From contig NZ_CP054699.1 of the NCBI RefSeq assembly GCF_022558445.1, forward strand, positions 1,382,001-1,446,000: 64,000 nucleotides of DNA, written 5' to 3'. This DNA comes from Candidatus Contubernalis alkalaceticus. Lineage in GTDB: Bacteria > Bacillota > Dethiobacteria > SKNC01. Positions 19,327-27,887 of the stretch are shown here, piece after piece. Under the pieces are notes generated by a model. It was not told the DNA's origin, did not search any database, and saw only the letters and a list, made by a program, of their open reading frames with translations. Positions within the stretch are counted from its first letter, which is position 1, and every line of letters begins with the position of its first letter. The translations under genes and the position numbers were made by a program.

Positions 19327-19363
19327 TTTTAAGACTTCAGGAGATAAGGGGGAGTGAGGGTTT

Positions 19364-20314
19364 TTGAAAGTATACCATGGGTTAAAGGAATTTAAAAATA
19401 CGAAAGGATTAGTATTGGCTCTGGGCAACTTTGACGGGGTTCATAAAGGGCATAGAGAAATATTAAATATCACGGTACAGAAAGCCCGTCTATCAGGTGC
19501 CCAAAGTGCAGCCCTGGTCTTTGAGCCTCATCCTTTGAATCTTATTAAACCTGAAAAAAGGACGTTAATCTTAACCCCCCTTCAAGAAAAAGCAGCCCTA
19601 ATGGAGCAGTTGGGAATTGATATACTCTTGGTAATCCCTTTTGACCAGGAATTTGCTTCCCTCAGCCCGGAAAAATTTATTAAAAGAATCTTAGTGCAAA
19701 AGCTGCAGGCATCATTAGTTGTGGTAGGTTTTGATTACTCTTTTGGCTTCAAAGGGGCCGGCAGGGTGGAAGATTTGATAAGTTCTGCTGGAAATTATGA
19801 TTTTAAGGTTGAGGTAGTAAAACCTGTGGTTTTGAAAAATAAAGTGGTTAGCAGTTCCCTGGTCAGGAAGCTGGTGGTTCAGGGGCAGGTTGAAGAGGCT
19901 GCCTTTTATCTGGGTTATCCCTATTATTTAAAGGGACAGGTGATTCCCGGTGAAGGAAGAGGGAAGTTTTTGGGTTACCCTACTGCCAATCTGGAGGTTC
20001 CTTCAGATAGGATTATCCCTGCCGATGGAGTGTATCTAACCTTGACAGCTTATAAAAACCATGATTATTACAGTTTGACTAATATCGGACATAACCCTAC
20101 CTTTAAGGGAAAAATAAAAACTATAGAAACGTATATATTTGGATTTCAAAATAGTATCTATAAAAGTGAATTGAGATTAACCTTTTTGAGAAAGATAAGG
20201 GAGGAAAGGACATTTCCTAATTCAGAAAAATTAAAGGAACAAATAGCCATGGATTTTGAGAAGGCCTTAAAAATTATAAAAAGTTTTAACCATGGGTTAG
20301 CTGATTTTAGATAA
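19364..20314 (+). CDS. ribF: Bifunctional riboflavin kinase / FAD synthetase RibF
   Basis: Converts riboflavin to FMN and FMN to FAD. The 316-aa protein has the N-terminal nucleotidyltransferase domain (LGNFDGVHKGH, VVGFDYSFGFKGAG) and a C-terminal kinase domain with GEGRGKFLGYPTANLEV and GVYLT, then TFKGKIKTIETYIF. TTG start at 19364 (the nearby GTG at 19354 is in another frame). A hairpin overlaps the stop codon. Confidence 0.95.
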   Translation: MKVYHGLKEFKNTKGLVLALGNFDGVHKGHREILNITVQKARLSGAQSAALVFEPHPLNLIKPEKRTLILTPLQEKAALMEQLGIDILLVIPFDQEFASLSPEKFIKRILVQKLQASLVVVGFDYSFGFKGAGRVEDLISSAGNYDFKVEVVKPVVLKNKVVSSSLVRKLVVQGQVEEAAFYLGYPYYLKGQVIPGEGRGKFLGYPTANLEVPSDRIIPADGVYLTLTAYKNHDYYSLTNIGHNPTFKGKIKTIETYIFGFQNSIYKSELRLTFLRKIREERTFPNSEKLKEQIAMDFEKALKIIKSFNHGLADFR

Positions 20315-20346
20315 CCTTAATTTCCTTTACAAGGAAATTTGGTTAT
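20311..20346 (+). terminator. Hairpin overlapping the ribF stop
   Basis: ATAACC-TT-AATTTCCTT (20311-20327) pairs with AAGGAAATT-T-GGTTAT (20331-20346) with one bulge. It lacks a good T run in this direction, so it could be a weak terminator or an mRNA 3'-end stabiliser. Confidence 0.5.
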
Positions 20347-20354
20347 GATACAAT
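20325..20354 (+). promoter_or_regulatory. Candidate promoter for rpsO-pnp
   Basis: TTTACA at 20325-20330 and TACAAT at 20349-20354, 18-bp spacing. It overlaps the hairpin after ribF. The remaining ~90-nt leader before rpsO could hold S15 autoregulation, but I recognise no specific motif. Confidence 0.45.
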
Positions 20355-20449
20355 AAGTATGCTTTTTAAGAACCTTTAGCTAGGATTATTGATGCTCCGA
20401 CGATATTCTTGGCTTTGGGGGATAATTAAAATGAGGAGGTGAAAAGTCA

Positions 20450-20719
20450 ATGACCATGAGTGTTGATCAGAAACAAGAAATTATCAATCAATATAAACTG
20501 CATGAAAGTGATACGGGCTCACCGGAGGTACAGGTGGCCATTTTAACAAAAAGAATTAATCATTTAAATGAACATCTTAAAAGCCATAAAAAGGATCACC
20601 ATTCTCGTAGAGGCTTACTGAAAATGGTAGGTCAGAGGCGGGGACTTCTAAACTATTTGAAGGATCGAACCCCGGATAGATATCTAAGTTTGATTAAAAG
20701 TTTAGGCTTAAGAAAGTAA
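20450..20719 (+). CDS. rpsO: 30S ribosomal protein S15
   Basis: Early-binding small-subunit protein. 89 aa, normal length, with the diagnostic [38 protein letters not shown] and the C-terminal LGLRK. ATG 20450 with AGGAGGTG 9 nt upstream. A perfect terminator follows, and then pnp, the usual neighbour. Confidence 0.97.
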   Translation: MTMSVDQKQEIINQYKLHESDTGSPEVQVAILTKRINHLNEHLKSHKKDHHSRRGLLKMVGQRRGLLNYLKDRTPDRYLSLIKSLGLRK

Positions 20720-20724
20720 GCAGC

Positions 20725-20754
20725 AATAAAAGCGGGTTATCCCGCTTTTATTCA
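20725..20754 (+). terminator. Terminator between rpsO and pnp
   Basis: Perfect 12-bp arms at 20725-20736 (ending AAAAGCGGG) and 20741-20752 (CCCGCTTTTATT) with loop TTAT. pnp follows 23 bp later, so pnp expression probably depends on read-through or RNA processing here. Confidence 0.75.
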
Positions 20755-20777
20755 TATATAAAAAGAGGAGGTATTGC

Positions 20778-22958
20778 ATGGAGCAATTTCAAATGGATGT
20801 TGCCGGTGACATGCTTATTATTGAAACCGGTAGACTGGCGAAACAGGCCCATGGAGCAGTTTTAGTCCGCATTAAAGATACAGCTGTCCTGGTTACAGCA
20901 ACTGTTTCTAAGGAGCCCAGGGAAGGCATAGATTTCTTTCCATTGACCGTGGATTATGAGGAAAGGCTTTATTCTGTAGGAAAAATTCCCGGTGGTTTTA
21001 TTAAAAGAGAGGGAAGGCCTACAGAAAAAGCAATTTTGTCTGCCAGGCTTATTGATCGTCCCATCAGGCCGCTTTTCCCAAAGGTATTTAGAAATGCGGT
21101 ACATGTTGTAGCTACAGTTCTTTCTGTAGATCAGGATTGTCCCCCGGAGATTCCTGCATTGATTGGAGCTTCTGCTGCTTTAAGCATTTCAAAAATCCCT
21201 TTTCTAGGCCCTATAGCTGCAGTTATGGTGGGGATGGTAGACGGCCAGTTGGTAATCAATCCTAACCAAGAAGAATCTGAAAAGAGTTCCCTTAAATTAA
21301 TTGTGGCCGGTACCAAAGATGCTATTATGATGGTAGAGGCCGGAGCCCTGGAGCTTCCAGAGGAAAAAATGTTGGAAGCGATTCTTTTTGGACATGAAGA
21401 GATTAAAAAAATTGTTCAATTACAGGAAGAGATGGTCTTAAAAGTAGGCGTTGAAAAAATGAAGCATCAGGAAGCTCAGCTGGATGAGGCATTTGAAAAT
21501 GCTGTCAGGGGACAGGTAACAGAAAAGCTGTCAGGGGTTTTAGGAATTAAAGACAAGATAGAAAGAGAAACCAAAGTGGATGAGATTCGAAAAGAGGCCC
21601 TGCTTCATTTCGAAGAAGAATATCCTGAAATGGAAAGACAGATCAGTAAACTTACTGAAACCATTTTAAAAGAAGAAACAAGAAAGAAAATCGTCCATGA
21701 AGGAATCAGGCCCGATGGCAGGAAAACTGATGAAATCAGGCAGATCACGTCTGAAGTGGGAATACTGCCCAGGACCCATGGTTCGGGACTGTTTACCCGA
21801 GGACAGACTCAAGTTTTGACGGTCTGCACCCTGGGGGCAATGGGAGATGTCCAAATGTTGGATGGTTTAGGACTGGAAGAATCTAAGAAATTCATGCATC
21901 ATTATAATTTCCCTCCCTTTAGTGTAGGGGAAAGTGGATTTATGCGGGGCCCCGGTAGAAGGGAAATTGGTCATGGAGCCCTGGCGGAAAAAGCTATTCT
22001 GTCGCTTTTGCCCGATGAAGAGGATTTTCCATACACCATCAGGTTGGTTTCTGAGGTGTTGGAATCCAACGGTTCAACTTCCATGGGCAGTGTTTGTGCC
22101 AGCTGCCTCTCTCTTATGGACGCAGGGGTACCCATAAAAAGAATGATATCGGGTATTGCCATGGGTTTAATTAAAGAAGAGGACAAAGTTGCCGTCCTTT
22201 CGGATATCCAGGGGATGGAAGACTTTTACGGGGATATGGACTTTAAGGTAGCCGGAACCCGGGAAGGAATTACCGCCCTGCAGATGGATATAAAGATTAA
22301 AGGAGTATCCAGAGAAGTCCTGGAGGTTGCATTAAAACAGGGTAAGGCGGGGTACATGTTCATCATGGATAAAATGGCAGAAGTAATTCCAGAGCCCAGG
22401 GGTGAGCTTTCTCCCTATGCTCCCAGAATTTTTACCATGCATATTCACCCCGATAAGATTAGGGAGGTTATTGGCCCAGGAGGCAAGATCATCAACAAGA
22501 TTGTATCCGAGACAGGAGTAAAAATAGATATTGAAAACGATGGCACAATATATATCGCTGCCTTTGACCAGGAAGGCGGAACAAAGGCTCGGGAGATGAT
22601 TGAAGCTCTGACTAAAGATGTAGAGGCAGGAGTTGTCTACATGGGTAAAGTAACCCGGGTAGAAAAATACGGCGCCTTTATGGAAGTGCTTCCCGGCAAA
22701 GAAGGTCTGTGTCATATTTCCCAACTGGACCTGAACCGGGTAGCGAAAACGGAAGATGTTGTCAAAGTAGGAGATGAATTATTAGTAAAGGTATTGGATA
22801 TCGACGATAGGGGAAGAATTAATATATCCAGAAAAGCCGCAATGCCGGGCTACGATAAGGAGATTCATGATAAACCCCGGGAAGACAGAAGAACCGGTGG
22901 AAGGCCTGGCGGGGGTTCCGGAGGAAGATCCGGCCCAAGGTCTAATCAAAGAAGGTAA
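20778..22958 (+). CDS. pnp: Polyribonucleotide nucleotidyltransferase (PNPase)
   Basis: Phosphorolytic 3'-5' exoribonuclease of the degradosome. The 726-aa protein contains two RNase PH domains ([22 protein letters not shown]; then [20 protein letters not shown] and ALKQGKAG), a KH domain near 555-615 ([23 protein letters not shown]), an S1 domain near 620-690 and a Gly/Arg-rich tail. ATG 20778 with AGAGGAGG upstream. A strong terminator follows directly. Confidence 0.97.
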   Translation: MEQFQMDVAGDMLIIETGRLAKQAHGAVLVRIKDTAVLVTATVSKEPREGIDFFPLTVDYEERLYSVGKIPGGFIKREGRPTEKAILSARLIDRPIRPLFPKVFRNAVHVVATVLSVDQDCPPEIPALIGASAALSISKIPFLGPIAAVMVGMVDGQLVINPNQEESEKSSLKLIVAGTKDAIMMVEAGALELPEEKMLEAILFGHEEIKKIVQLQEEMVLKVGVEKMKHQEAQLDEAFENAVRGQVTEKLSGVLGIKDKIERETKVDEIRKEALLHFEEEYPEMERQISKLTETILKEETRKKIVHEGIRPDGRKTDEIRQITSEVGILPRTHGSGLFTRGQTQVLTVCTLGAMGDVQMLDGLGLEESKKFMHHYNFPPFSVGESGFMRGPGRREIGHGALAEKAILSLLPDEEDFPYTIRLVSEVLESNGSTSMGSVCASCLSLMDAGVPIKRMISGIAMGLIKEEDKVAVLSDIQGMEDFYGDMDFKVAGTREGITALQMDIKIKGVSREVLEVALKQGKAGYMFIMDKMAEVIPEPRGELSPYAPRIFTMHIHPDKIREVIGPGGKIINKIVSETGVKIDIENDGTIYIAAFDQEGGTKAREMIEALTKDVEAGVVYMGKVTRVEKYGAFMEVLPGKEGLCHISQLDLNRVAKTEDVVKVGDELLVKVLDIDDRGRINISRKAAMPGYDKEIHDKPREDRRTGGRPGGGSGGRSGPRSNQRR

Positions 22959-22960
22959 GA

Positions 22961-22992
22961 AACATAAACCAGTAATGGTTTATGTTTTTTTT
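22961..22992 (+). terminator. Terminator after pnp
   Basis: Perfect 11-bp arms AACATAAACCA (22961-22971) and TGGTTTATGTT (22976-22986), loop GTAA, then a run of T. Confidence 0.85.
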
Positions 22993-23058
22993 ATTGGTCT
23001 AAAAAAAATTATTAGTAATAATAATCTAATATACAAAAATGTTGTAAGGGGGAGAAGA

Positions 23059-23853
23059 ATGTTTTATAATTTTACGCTTACCTCTAAGAACATAAAAAAG
23101 GTTATTATGGTTATTCTTTTCCTGGCGGCTCTTTGGTTTATCTTGAGCTATCAGATACTTCATGGGGTATTTGCCCCCAGAAAGGATACGGGAATTTATA
23201 GGGTGGAAACCGGTGAAAATATAATTGCCTTGACCTTTGATGTGGTCTGGAGCGATGAGTACACCGAAGACCTTTTAGAGACCCTGGACCGGTATGACCA
23301 GAAGGCTACATTTTTTGTTACCGGGAAATGGATGGAAAATTATCCGGAAATGACCGAAGAAATATTAAAGAGAGGGCATGAAATAGGCAACCATTCTTAT
23401 TCCCACAATCATATGAAGGAGCTGGAAGAAGAAGAGATTAGAAAGGAAATTATTAAAGCAGATAATCTATTAAAGGAAAACTTTGATTATCATGCATTAT
23501 TCTTTCGACCCCCCTTTGGGGAATATGATGAAAGAGTTCTAAATATTGCAGAAGAAATGGGTTACTATACGGTGCTCTGGAGCATTGAGACTGAAGATTG
23601 GCTTAATCCGGGGGTGGATAAGATTATCGACCGGGTGGTTAAAAGGACTCATAAGGGCGGGATTATTCTGCTGCACAATTGCTCTCCCCAAGGGGTTAAG
23701 GCTCTGCCCATGATTATTCACTCTCTTAAGCTTAGGAAATTTAAGGTAGTAACTATTTCTGAACTTTTAGGGATCACCGGTAAAAATGTCAGGCATGAAA
23801 AAACGGTGCATCAGGTGGATCCCTTTTTAAGCTTGGAGGATAAAATTCATTGA
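23059..23853 (+). CDS. Membrane-anchored polysaccharide deacetylase (CE4/NodB fold)
   Basis: 264 aa. An N-terminal membrane anchor (about residues 13-33) is followed by a NodB domain. The catalytic Asp is present at D61 in LTFDVVW, where the usual second Asp is replaced by Val; the metal histidines H112 and H116 are in HSYSHNH; RPPFGEYDE and the late LLHNCSP motif are present. The T-F-D-x-x-W form resembles the sporulation deacetylase PdaB. Likely acts on peptidoglycan outside the membrane. ATG 23059 has AAGGGGGAG 4 nt upstream; an earlier in-frame start at 22867 would run through pnp and its terminator. First gene of a three-gene unit. Confidence 0.85.
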   Translation: MFYNFTLTSKNIKKVIMVILFLAALWFILSYQILHGVFAPRKDTGIYRVETGENIIALTFDVVWSDEYTEDLLETLDRYDQKATFFVTGKWMENYPEMTEEILKRGHEIGNHSYSHNHMKELEEEEIRKEIIKADNLLKENFDYHALFFRPPFGEYDERVLNIAEEMGYYTVLWSIETEDWLNPGVDKIIDRVVKRTHKGGIILLHNCSPQGVKALPMIIHSLKLRKFKVVTISELLGITGKNVRHEKTVHQVDPFLSLEDKIH

Positions 23854-24866
23854 AAAAGTATATTATTTTTAAATCTTTGTCCTCAAAAAAAATAATAATT
23901 TTACTGATAATTATGGCTGTCACTCTAATTTTATTATGGGCCGGGATAAAACAAGTTAAGGTGCTTGAACCACTAAAGGTGAAACCCGGCGTAATTTATC
24001 TGGGGGAAGAGGTGGGTGGACTAAAGCAGGAGGAAGTGATCTCATTGGTTACAGGGAAGGTTGGAGAAGTAGAACAACCTCCCGTGGATGCTGTAGTGGA
24101 TCCCGTTAACGGTGGAGTTATTCCAGAATTGAACGGCCTTATGGTGGATATTCAGGCTACCGCAGAAAAAATCCTCAGGGTAGACTCAAGGGAGGTTGTT
24201 TCTCCGGTGACAGAAATAGTAGAACCCCAAAAAACTCTAAAGGATTTTCCTAATGCTCCTCTTTATCGAGGAAACCCTGAGAAAAATGAGATTTCTTTTT
24301 TAATCAATGTTGCCTGGGGGAATGAATACATGGAAGATATGCTGGAGGTGCTGGACCGGTACCAGGTTAGCTGTACATATTTTTTTGTAGGAAAGTGGGC
24401 GGAAAAAAACCCTGATATGGTGAGGCAAATTATTTCCAGAGGACATGAAGCAGCCAATCACGGTTATCGGGATTCGGTATTAATGTCACAGCTTTCCTCA
24501 GAAGAGATGAAAGAAGATATCCAAAAGACCAATGAGGTGTTACGGGAATTGACGGGTAGTGTTCCGCAGTTTTTCAGTTCCCATTGTGGTGAGCTGAACC
24601 AGGATCTTTTGGAAGTGACTGCAGGGTTGAATATGAGAACAGTTATGTGGTCCCTGGACACAGTGGATTGGATGCTTCCCGGGGTGAAGGTAATGGTGGA
24701 TAAGGTTTTAGGAGGGGCTCATAACGGGGCTACCGTGCTTATGCATCCTACGGAGCAGACTCCAGAGGCTCTGGAGATAATTATTCAGGGGCTTGAGGAA
24801 CAGGGGTATCAACTGGTTCCTTTGTCCCGGTTAATTGATCCTGACTACTACAGCGAAAATTTATAA
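23850..24866 (+). CDS. Degenerate deacetylase-like protein with VanW-type N-terminal domain
   Basis: 338 aa. One membrane anchor (about 14-32), then a domain at about 38-115 (VKPGVIYLGEEVGG...EEVISLVTGK) that also occurs in the next gene, then a NodB-like domain. The catalytic machinery is eroded: the base Asp is Asn153 (INVAWG), the first metal His is kept (H204) but the second is Asp208 (NHGYRD), and the RPP motif is SSHCGEL. The final MHPTEQ keeps a His. It is probably a non-catalytic binding protein. TTG start at 23850 overlaps the previous gene by 4 bp, with GGAGGA 9 nt upstream. Confidence 0.8.
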   Translation: MKKYIIFKSLSSKKIIILLIIMAVTLILLWAGIKQVKVLEPLKVKPGVIYLGEEVGGLKQEEVISLVTGKVGEVEQPPVDAVVDPVNGGVIPELNGLMVDIQATAEKILRVDSREVVSPVTEIVEPQKTLKDFPNAPLYRGNPEKNEISFLINVAWGNEYMEDMLEVLDRYQVSCTYFFVGKWAEKNPDMVRQIISRGHEAANHGYRDSVLMSQLSSEEMKEDIQKTNEVLRELTGSVPQFFSSHCGELNQDLLEVTAGLNMRTVMWSLDTVDWMLPGVKVMVDKVLGGAHNGATVLMHPTEQTPEALEIIIQGLEEQGYQLVPLSRLIDPDYYSENL

Positions 24867-24880
24867 AATAAGGGTGAAGC

Positions 24881-25717
24881 ATGAAAAAATACAGTTTGTT
24901 TTTACGCTTCAGCAGTATAATGGCTTTTTTGGCAATTTTAGTTTTTTTGTTTTTGTTCTACAATGTTGGAGAAACTTTAGAAAGGCACTTTTATGGGGTT
25001 AAGCCCGGAGTTACCCTGGAGGGGAAAGATATGTCGGGATTTCTCCGCCGGGAAGTGGAGGATTTGGTCACAAAAAGGGGCGAGGAAGAAAGGGTAATCC
25101 CCCAAAATGCCTATATCAGCCGGGATAACGGTGAAATAGTGCAGGAGGTTATAGGCCGGGAGATCGATGTCTTAAATACGGTTAATAAAGTTATGGAGGC
25201 AGAAGAAAATCTCAGCATAGAACTGATTGTTGTGGAACTTGATCCGGAAATCACAGCGAAGTTGATTGAGTCCATCGACAAAGTGATAGGCAGTTATTAT
25301 ACCTGGATGGGCTCTGGTTTTAGTAGGGTGACCAACATCATGGTAGCCGGAGAGGCCATCAACAACACCCTGCTGCACCCGGGACAGGTGTTTTCATTCA
25401 ATCAGGCTACAGGTCCCAGAACGGCAGAAAGGGGCTATCAATATGCTCCCATTATTGTTCATGGGTCAGTAGTTTTGGGTCTGGGAGGTGGGATTTGTCA
25501 AACCTCCTCAACTCTATACAATGCGGTGCTGCAATCTCAATTAGAGGTGGTGGAGCGTTATCCCCACAGTAAGCCGGTAGGGTATGTGCCTAAAGGTAAA
25601 GATGCTACAGTTTCTAATTATTTGGATTTTAAGTTCAGAAATAATACAGATAAATTTCTTTTGGTAAAGGCCAGCAGTTATGGGGGAAAAATAGAGGTAG
25701 AGATATGGAGCAGTTAA
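24881..25717 (+). CDS. VanW-family membrane-anchored protein
   Basis: 278 aa. N-terminal membrane segment (about 8-28), a domain at about 40-120 (VKPGVTLEGKDMSGFLRREVEDLVTK) that aligns with the preceding gene's N-terminal domain, and a C-terminal VanW domain: LHPGQVFSFNQATGPRTAERGY, GLGGGICQTSSTLYNAVL and KDATVSNYLDFKF. VanW proteins are cell-wall-associated and of unclear biochemical function; relatives occur in vancomycin-resistance clusters and as YoaR. ATG 24881, 14 bp after the previous stop: the three genes are one unit. Confidence 0.88.
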   Translation: MKKYSLFLRFSSIMAFLAILVFLFLFYNVGETLERHFYGVKPGVTLEGKDMSGFLRREVEDLVTKRGEEERVIPQNAYISRDNGEIVQEVIGREIDVLNTVNKVMEAEENLSIELIVVELDPEITAKLIESIDKVIGSYYTWMGSGFSRVTNIMVAGEAINNTLLHPGQVFSFNQATGPRTAERGYQYAPIIVHGSVVLGLGGGICQTSSTLYNAVLQSQLEVVERYPHSKPVGYVPKGKDATVSNYLDFKFRNNTDKFLLVKASSYGGKIEVEIWSS

Positions 25718-25734
25718 ATGATTTCTCCTGTAAG

Positions 25735-25778
25735 GTTTTACTGAGCTTTTAAGAGCTTTTAGTGAAACGTAAGTTTTT
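25735..25778 (+). terminator. Possible terminator after the VanW gene
   Basis: GTTTTACT (25735-25742) pairs with AGTGAAAC (25761-25768), one G-T pair, with an inner weak stem; TTTTT follows at 25774. The loop is large, so confidence is low. Confidence 0.3.
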
Positions 25779-25844
25779 ATGCAGGAAATAACATGTCCAT
25801 GTGGAATTAAAAAGCGTAAGCGTCATACCACACTTTAAGAATAA

Positions 25845-25950
25845 GTTAACTGGTTTCAGCAAGCTGAAACATCGGGGAACCAGGTGGAGACTCTACTCCA
25901 CCAGATTTTAAGCCCCACCTACGCTAACGCTTAGAGGTGGGGGTTTTATT
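25845..25950 (+). repeat. Intergenic structured repeat, copy A
   Basis: First of four copies of a ~107-bp repeat. It starts GTTAAC, then hairpin 1 GTTTCAGCAAGCTGAAAC (perfect here), the single strand ATCGGGGA, hairpin 2 (GGTGGAG/CTCCACC) and hairpin 3 with arms CCCCACCT/AGGTGGGG around the conserved ACGCTAACGCTTAG core, ending in TTTT. It contains no ORF. Hairpin 3 plus the T run could also terminate transcription from upstream. With 25718-25844, this accounts for the 300-bp gap before dut. Confidence 0.9.
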
Positions 25951-26017
25951 AATTAATAAAACAGATAAACATTAAAGCAAATGTAACCTTATCGTTTAGC
26001 AGGAGTTGAATATAACA

Positions 26018-26470
26018 ATGGATAAAATTGTATTGAAGATTGTGCAGCTAAAAGAAGCCCAGGATTTACCCCTTCCTGATTATGCCAGTCCTGGTTCCGC
26101 GGGAATGGATTTAAGGGCCGCCCTGACAGAGGAATTTATCCTGCAGCCTGGGGAGTATACTCTGGTGCCTACAGGTTTAATCATAGAAATTCCTGAGAAC
26201 TTTGAAGGTCAGGTTCGACCCAGAAGCGGCCTGGCTTTAAAGCATGGGATTACACTGCTTAATAGTCCAGGAACCATTGATTCCGACTATCGGGGAGAGG
26301 TTAAAGTGATTTTAATTAATTTAGGTAAGGAACCTTACGTTATTAAAAGGGGAGACCGGATAGCACAATTAGTTTTGGTTCCGGTATCCAGGGCGCAGGT
26401 GGTTAAATCAGGTCAACTTTCTAATACTTCACGGGGGGAAGGTGGTTTTGGCCACAGCGGTGTAGAATAA
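26018..26470 (+). CDS. dut: dUTP diphosphatase
   Basis: Trimeric dUTPase: hydrolyses dUTP to dUMP, preventing uracil in DNA and supplying dTMP synthesis. 150 aa, with all five motifs in order: [49 protein letters not shown] and the C-terminal [11 protein letters not shown] choose ATG 26018; the TTG at 26006 would immediately abut the AGGAG at 26001-26005. A terminator follows. Confidence 0.96.
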   Translation: MDKIVLKIVQLKEAQDLPLPDYASPGSAGMDLRAALTEEFILQPGEYTLVPTGLIIEIPENFEGQVRPRSGLALKHGITLLNSPGTIDSDYRGEVKVILINLGKEPYVIKRGDRIAQLVLVPVSRAQVVKSGQLSNTSRGEGGFGHSGVE

Positions 26471-26531
26471 GGCAGTAGAAACCGCTCCCTTGTCATGCTT
26501 GGACTTTTGAAAAATCTTTAAAAAATCTTTT

Positions 26532-26564
26532 AAAAAAATACATCAATCCGGTGTATTTTTTTCA
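26532..26564 (+). terminator. Terminator after dut
   Basis: AAAAAAATACA (26532-26542) pairs with TGTATTTTTTT (26552-26562) around a 9-nt loop. Confidence 0.75.
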
Positions 26565-26609
26565 TTATGAAAAGCTTGTATGCATATGAATAGGTAGGAG
26601 GGTCGAACT

Positions 26610-26936
26610 ATGATAATTCACTCTTTATGTTTTATAGTATTATTGGTATTGTCGCTGGCAAAAAGAGTTGTAAGCAGAAAACAGTGGTTGTCAAATATTA
26701 AGAACCTTCCGACGGATCCCATACCATCACCGCTGTCCCAGGCTCTTTCAGATATGTTGGGGACAGCCGGTGGAATATACCTGGCCTTGTTGATGCTGGT
26801 TTCTTTTTTGAAAATTGAAGTGCCCTCAATGGTAGATATCTTTGGAATGGAAATAGAACCATTGGCTTTTATTTCTATAGTTTTTACTTTAGTTCAACCC
26901 TATGTGGTGGAAATAAAACAATATTGGGGAGGCTAA
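26610..26936 (+). CDS. Small hydrophobic membrane protein, unknown
   Basis: 108 aa with about three membrane segments (residues 1-18, 50-68, 82-100) and a short polar loop SRKQWLSNIKNLPTDPIPSP between the first and second. ATG 26610 after GTAGGAGGG. It precedes a YlmC/YmxH-type gene by 3 bp, so they are cotranscribed. A role in the envelope or sporulation is inferred only from this neighbour. Confidence 0.7.
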   Translation: MIIHSLCFIVLLVLSLAKRVVSRKQWLSNIKNLPTDPIPSPLSQALSDMLGTAGGIYLALLMLVSFLKIEVPSMVDIFGMEIEPLAFISIVFTLVQPYVVEIKQYWGG

Positions 26937-26939
26937 AAA

Positions 26940-27212
26940 ATGTATCTCAGTGAGCTGGAAGGAAAAGAGATTATCAACTTATATGATGGAACCCGTTTGG
27001 GTACTCTGGGAAATGCAGAAGTAGTTTTTGAACCGGAAACCGGAATTATCAAGGCACTGCTGCTTCCCGGTTTTCAGGGTTTTTTAAAATTTCAAAATAA
27101 AGAGGATATAACCATACCCTGGGAATCTATACGCAAAGTTGGGACAGATATGATGCTGGTAGATCTGCATTCTCAGAAGTTACGGTCTAGAAATGGTAGA
27201 AATCAGGTATAA
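26940..27212 (+). CDS. YlmC/YmxH-type PRC-barrel protein (sporulation-associated)
   Basis: 90 aa, one PRC-barrel domain: MYLSELEGKEIINLYDGTRLGTLGNAEVVFEPETGII...IPWESIRKVGTDMMLVDL. This pattern matches the YlmC/YmxH family of small Firmicute proteins whose genes often lie next to the dipicolinate synthase genes, as here. The molecular role is not known. ATG 26940 with GGGGAGG at 26926-26932, overlapping the end of the previous gene. Confidence 0.85.
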   Translation: MYLSELEGKEIINLYDGTRLGTLGNAEVVFEPETGIIKALLLPGFQGFLKFQNKEDITIPWESIRKVGTDMMLVDLHSQKLRSRNGRNQV

Positions 27213-27272
27213 GAAACATTGGTTGTGGTAATACTAAAAATTGAAAATTTACCAAAATAGGAGGCAAAATTT

Positions 27273-27761
27273 ATGGATACAACTGTGATAGGAGTTATGA
27301 AGGACCACAGCCGAGCAGAGGAAGCTGTAAGATCTTTGCGGGAAAAAGGTTTTAATGAAAATGAAATTTCCATTGTAGCAAAGGACGAAGGCCAAAAAAA
27401 TGAAGGACAGGGAGACCTCTCCTACAGCGAACAGAATTTAGCCGACGGCAGCGTTACAGGGGGTGCTCTGGGAGGAGTTGCAGGATTACTGATGGGCGCT
27501 GGAGCTTTATTGATTCCAGGGGTTGGCCCCATTATTGCAGCAGGACCCCTGGCAGGAGCACTGACCGGTGTAGTAACCGGTGGAATTGCTGGGGGATTGA
27601 TTGATTTTGGAATACCAGAAGAAAGAGGAAGGCATTTTGAAGAGAGAGTCAAACAGGGAGATATTCTGGTGGCCATCAAGACAAATGAAAATAAAGTGGA
27701 TACAGCCGCATCTATACTCAGGGAGTACGGTGCAAAAGATGTGGAGAGTCATTCCAAGTAA
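27273..27761 (+). CDS. YflT-like general stress protein
   Basis: 162 aa. The N-terminal part (VIGVMKDHSRAEEAVRSLREKGFNENEISIVAKDE) is the ferredoxin-like YflT / general-stress-protein-17M domain. The middle (about 60-115) is an extremely Gly/Ala-rich hydrophobic hairpin (GALGGVAGLLMGAGALLIPGVG), and the C-terminal part repeats the short strand-helix (GDILVAIKTNENKVDTAASILREYGA). Probably membrane-inserted. ATG 27273 with AGGAGG upstream; a strong terminator follows. Confidence 0.8.
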   Translation: MDTTVIGVMKDHSRAEEAVRSLREKGFNENEISIVAKDEGQKNEGQGDLSYSEQNLADGSVTGGALGGVAGLLMGAGALLIPGVGPIIAAGPLAGALTGVVTGGIAGGLIDFGIPEERGRHFEERVKQGDILVAIKTNENKVDTAASILREYGAKDVESHSK

Positions 27762-27775
27762 TTTTTTTAGCAGGT

Positions 27776-27806
27776 AAAAAACGCGTTGAGAGACGCGTTT
27801 TTTTTT
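27776..27806 (+). terminator. Terminator before dpaA
   Basis: AAAAAACGCGT (27776-27786) pairs with ACGCGTTTTTT (27793-27803), loop TGAGAG, with T run to 27806. Confidence 0.85.
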
Positions 27807-27816
27807 GTGTGTAATT

Positions 27817-27847
27817 TTCACACAATGCAGGTGGGAGTCATACTATT
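27817..27847 (+). promoter_or_regulatory. Possible SigK (late mother-cell) promoter for dpaAB
   Basis: A CACAC element at 27819-27823 lies about 16 bp before CATACTATT at 27839-27847, close to the SigK pattern (AC ... CATAnnnTA). In B. subtilis the orthologous spoVF operon is SigK-dependent. The match has one mismatch in the -10 region. Confidence 0.4.
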
Positions 27848-27887
27848 ATATTAACCTATTTCCGTGGGGTGACAGGAGGAGAATCAC

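Noticed and set aside
22867-23058. Longer N-terminus for the first deacetylase
   Set aside because: The extra codons run through the end of pnp and its terminator; the ATG at 23059 has a strong ribosome-binding site and is followed at once by a membrane anchor.
27422-27821. Antisense ORFs over the YflT-like gene
   Set aside because: They mirror the Gly/Ala-rich repeat codons of the true gene and lack start signals.
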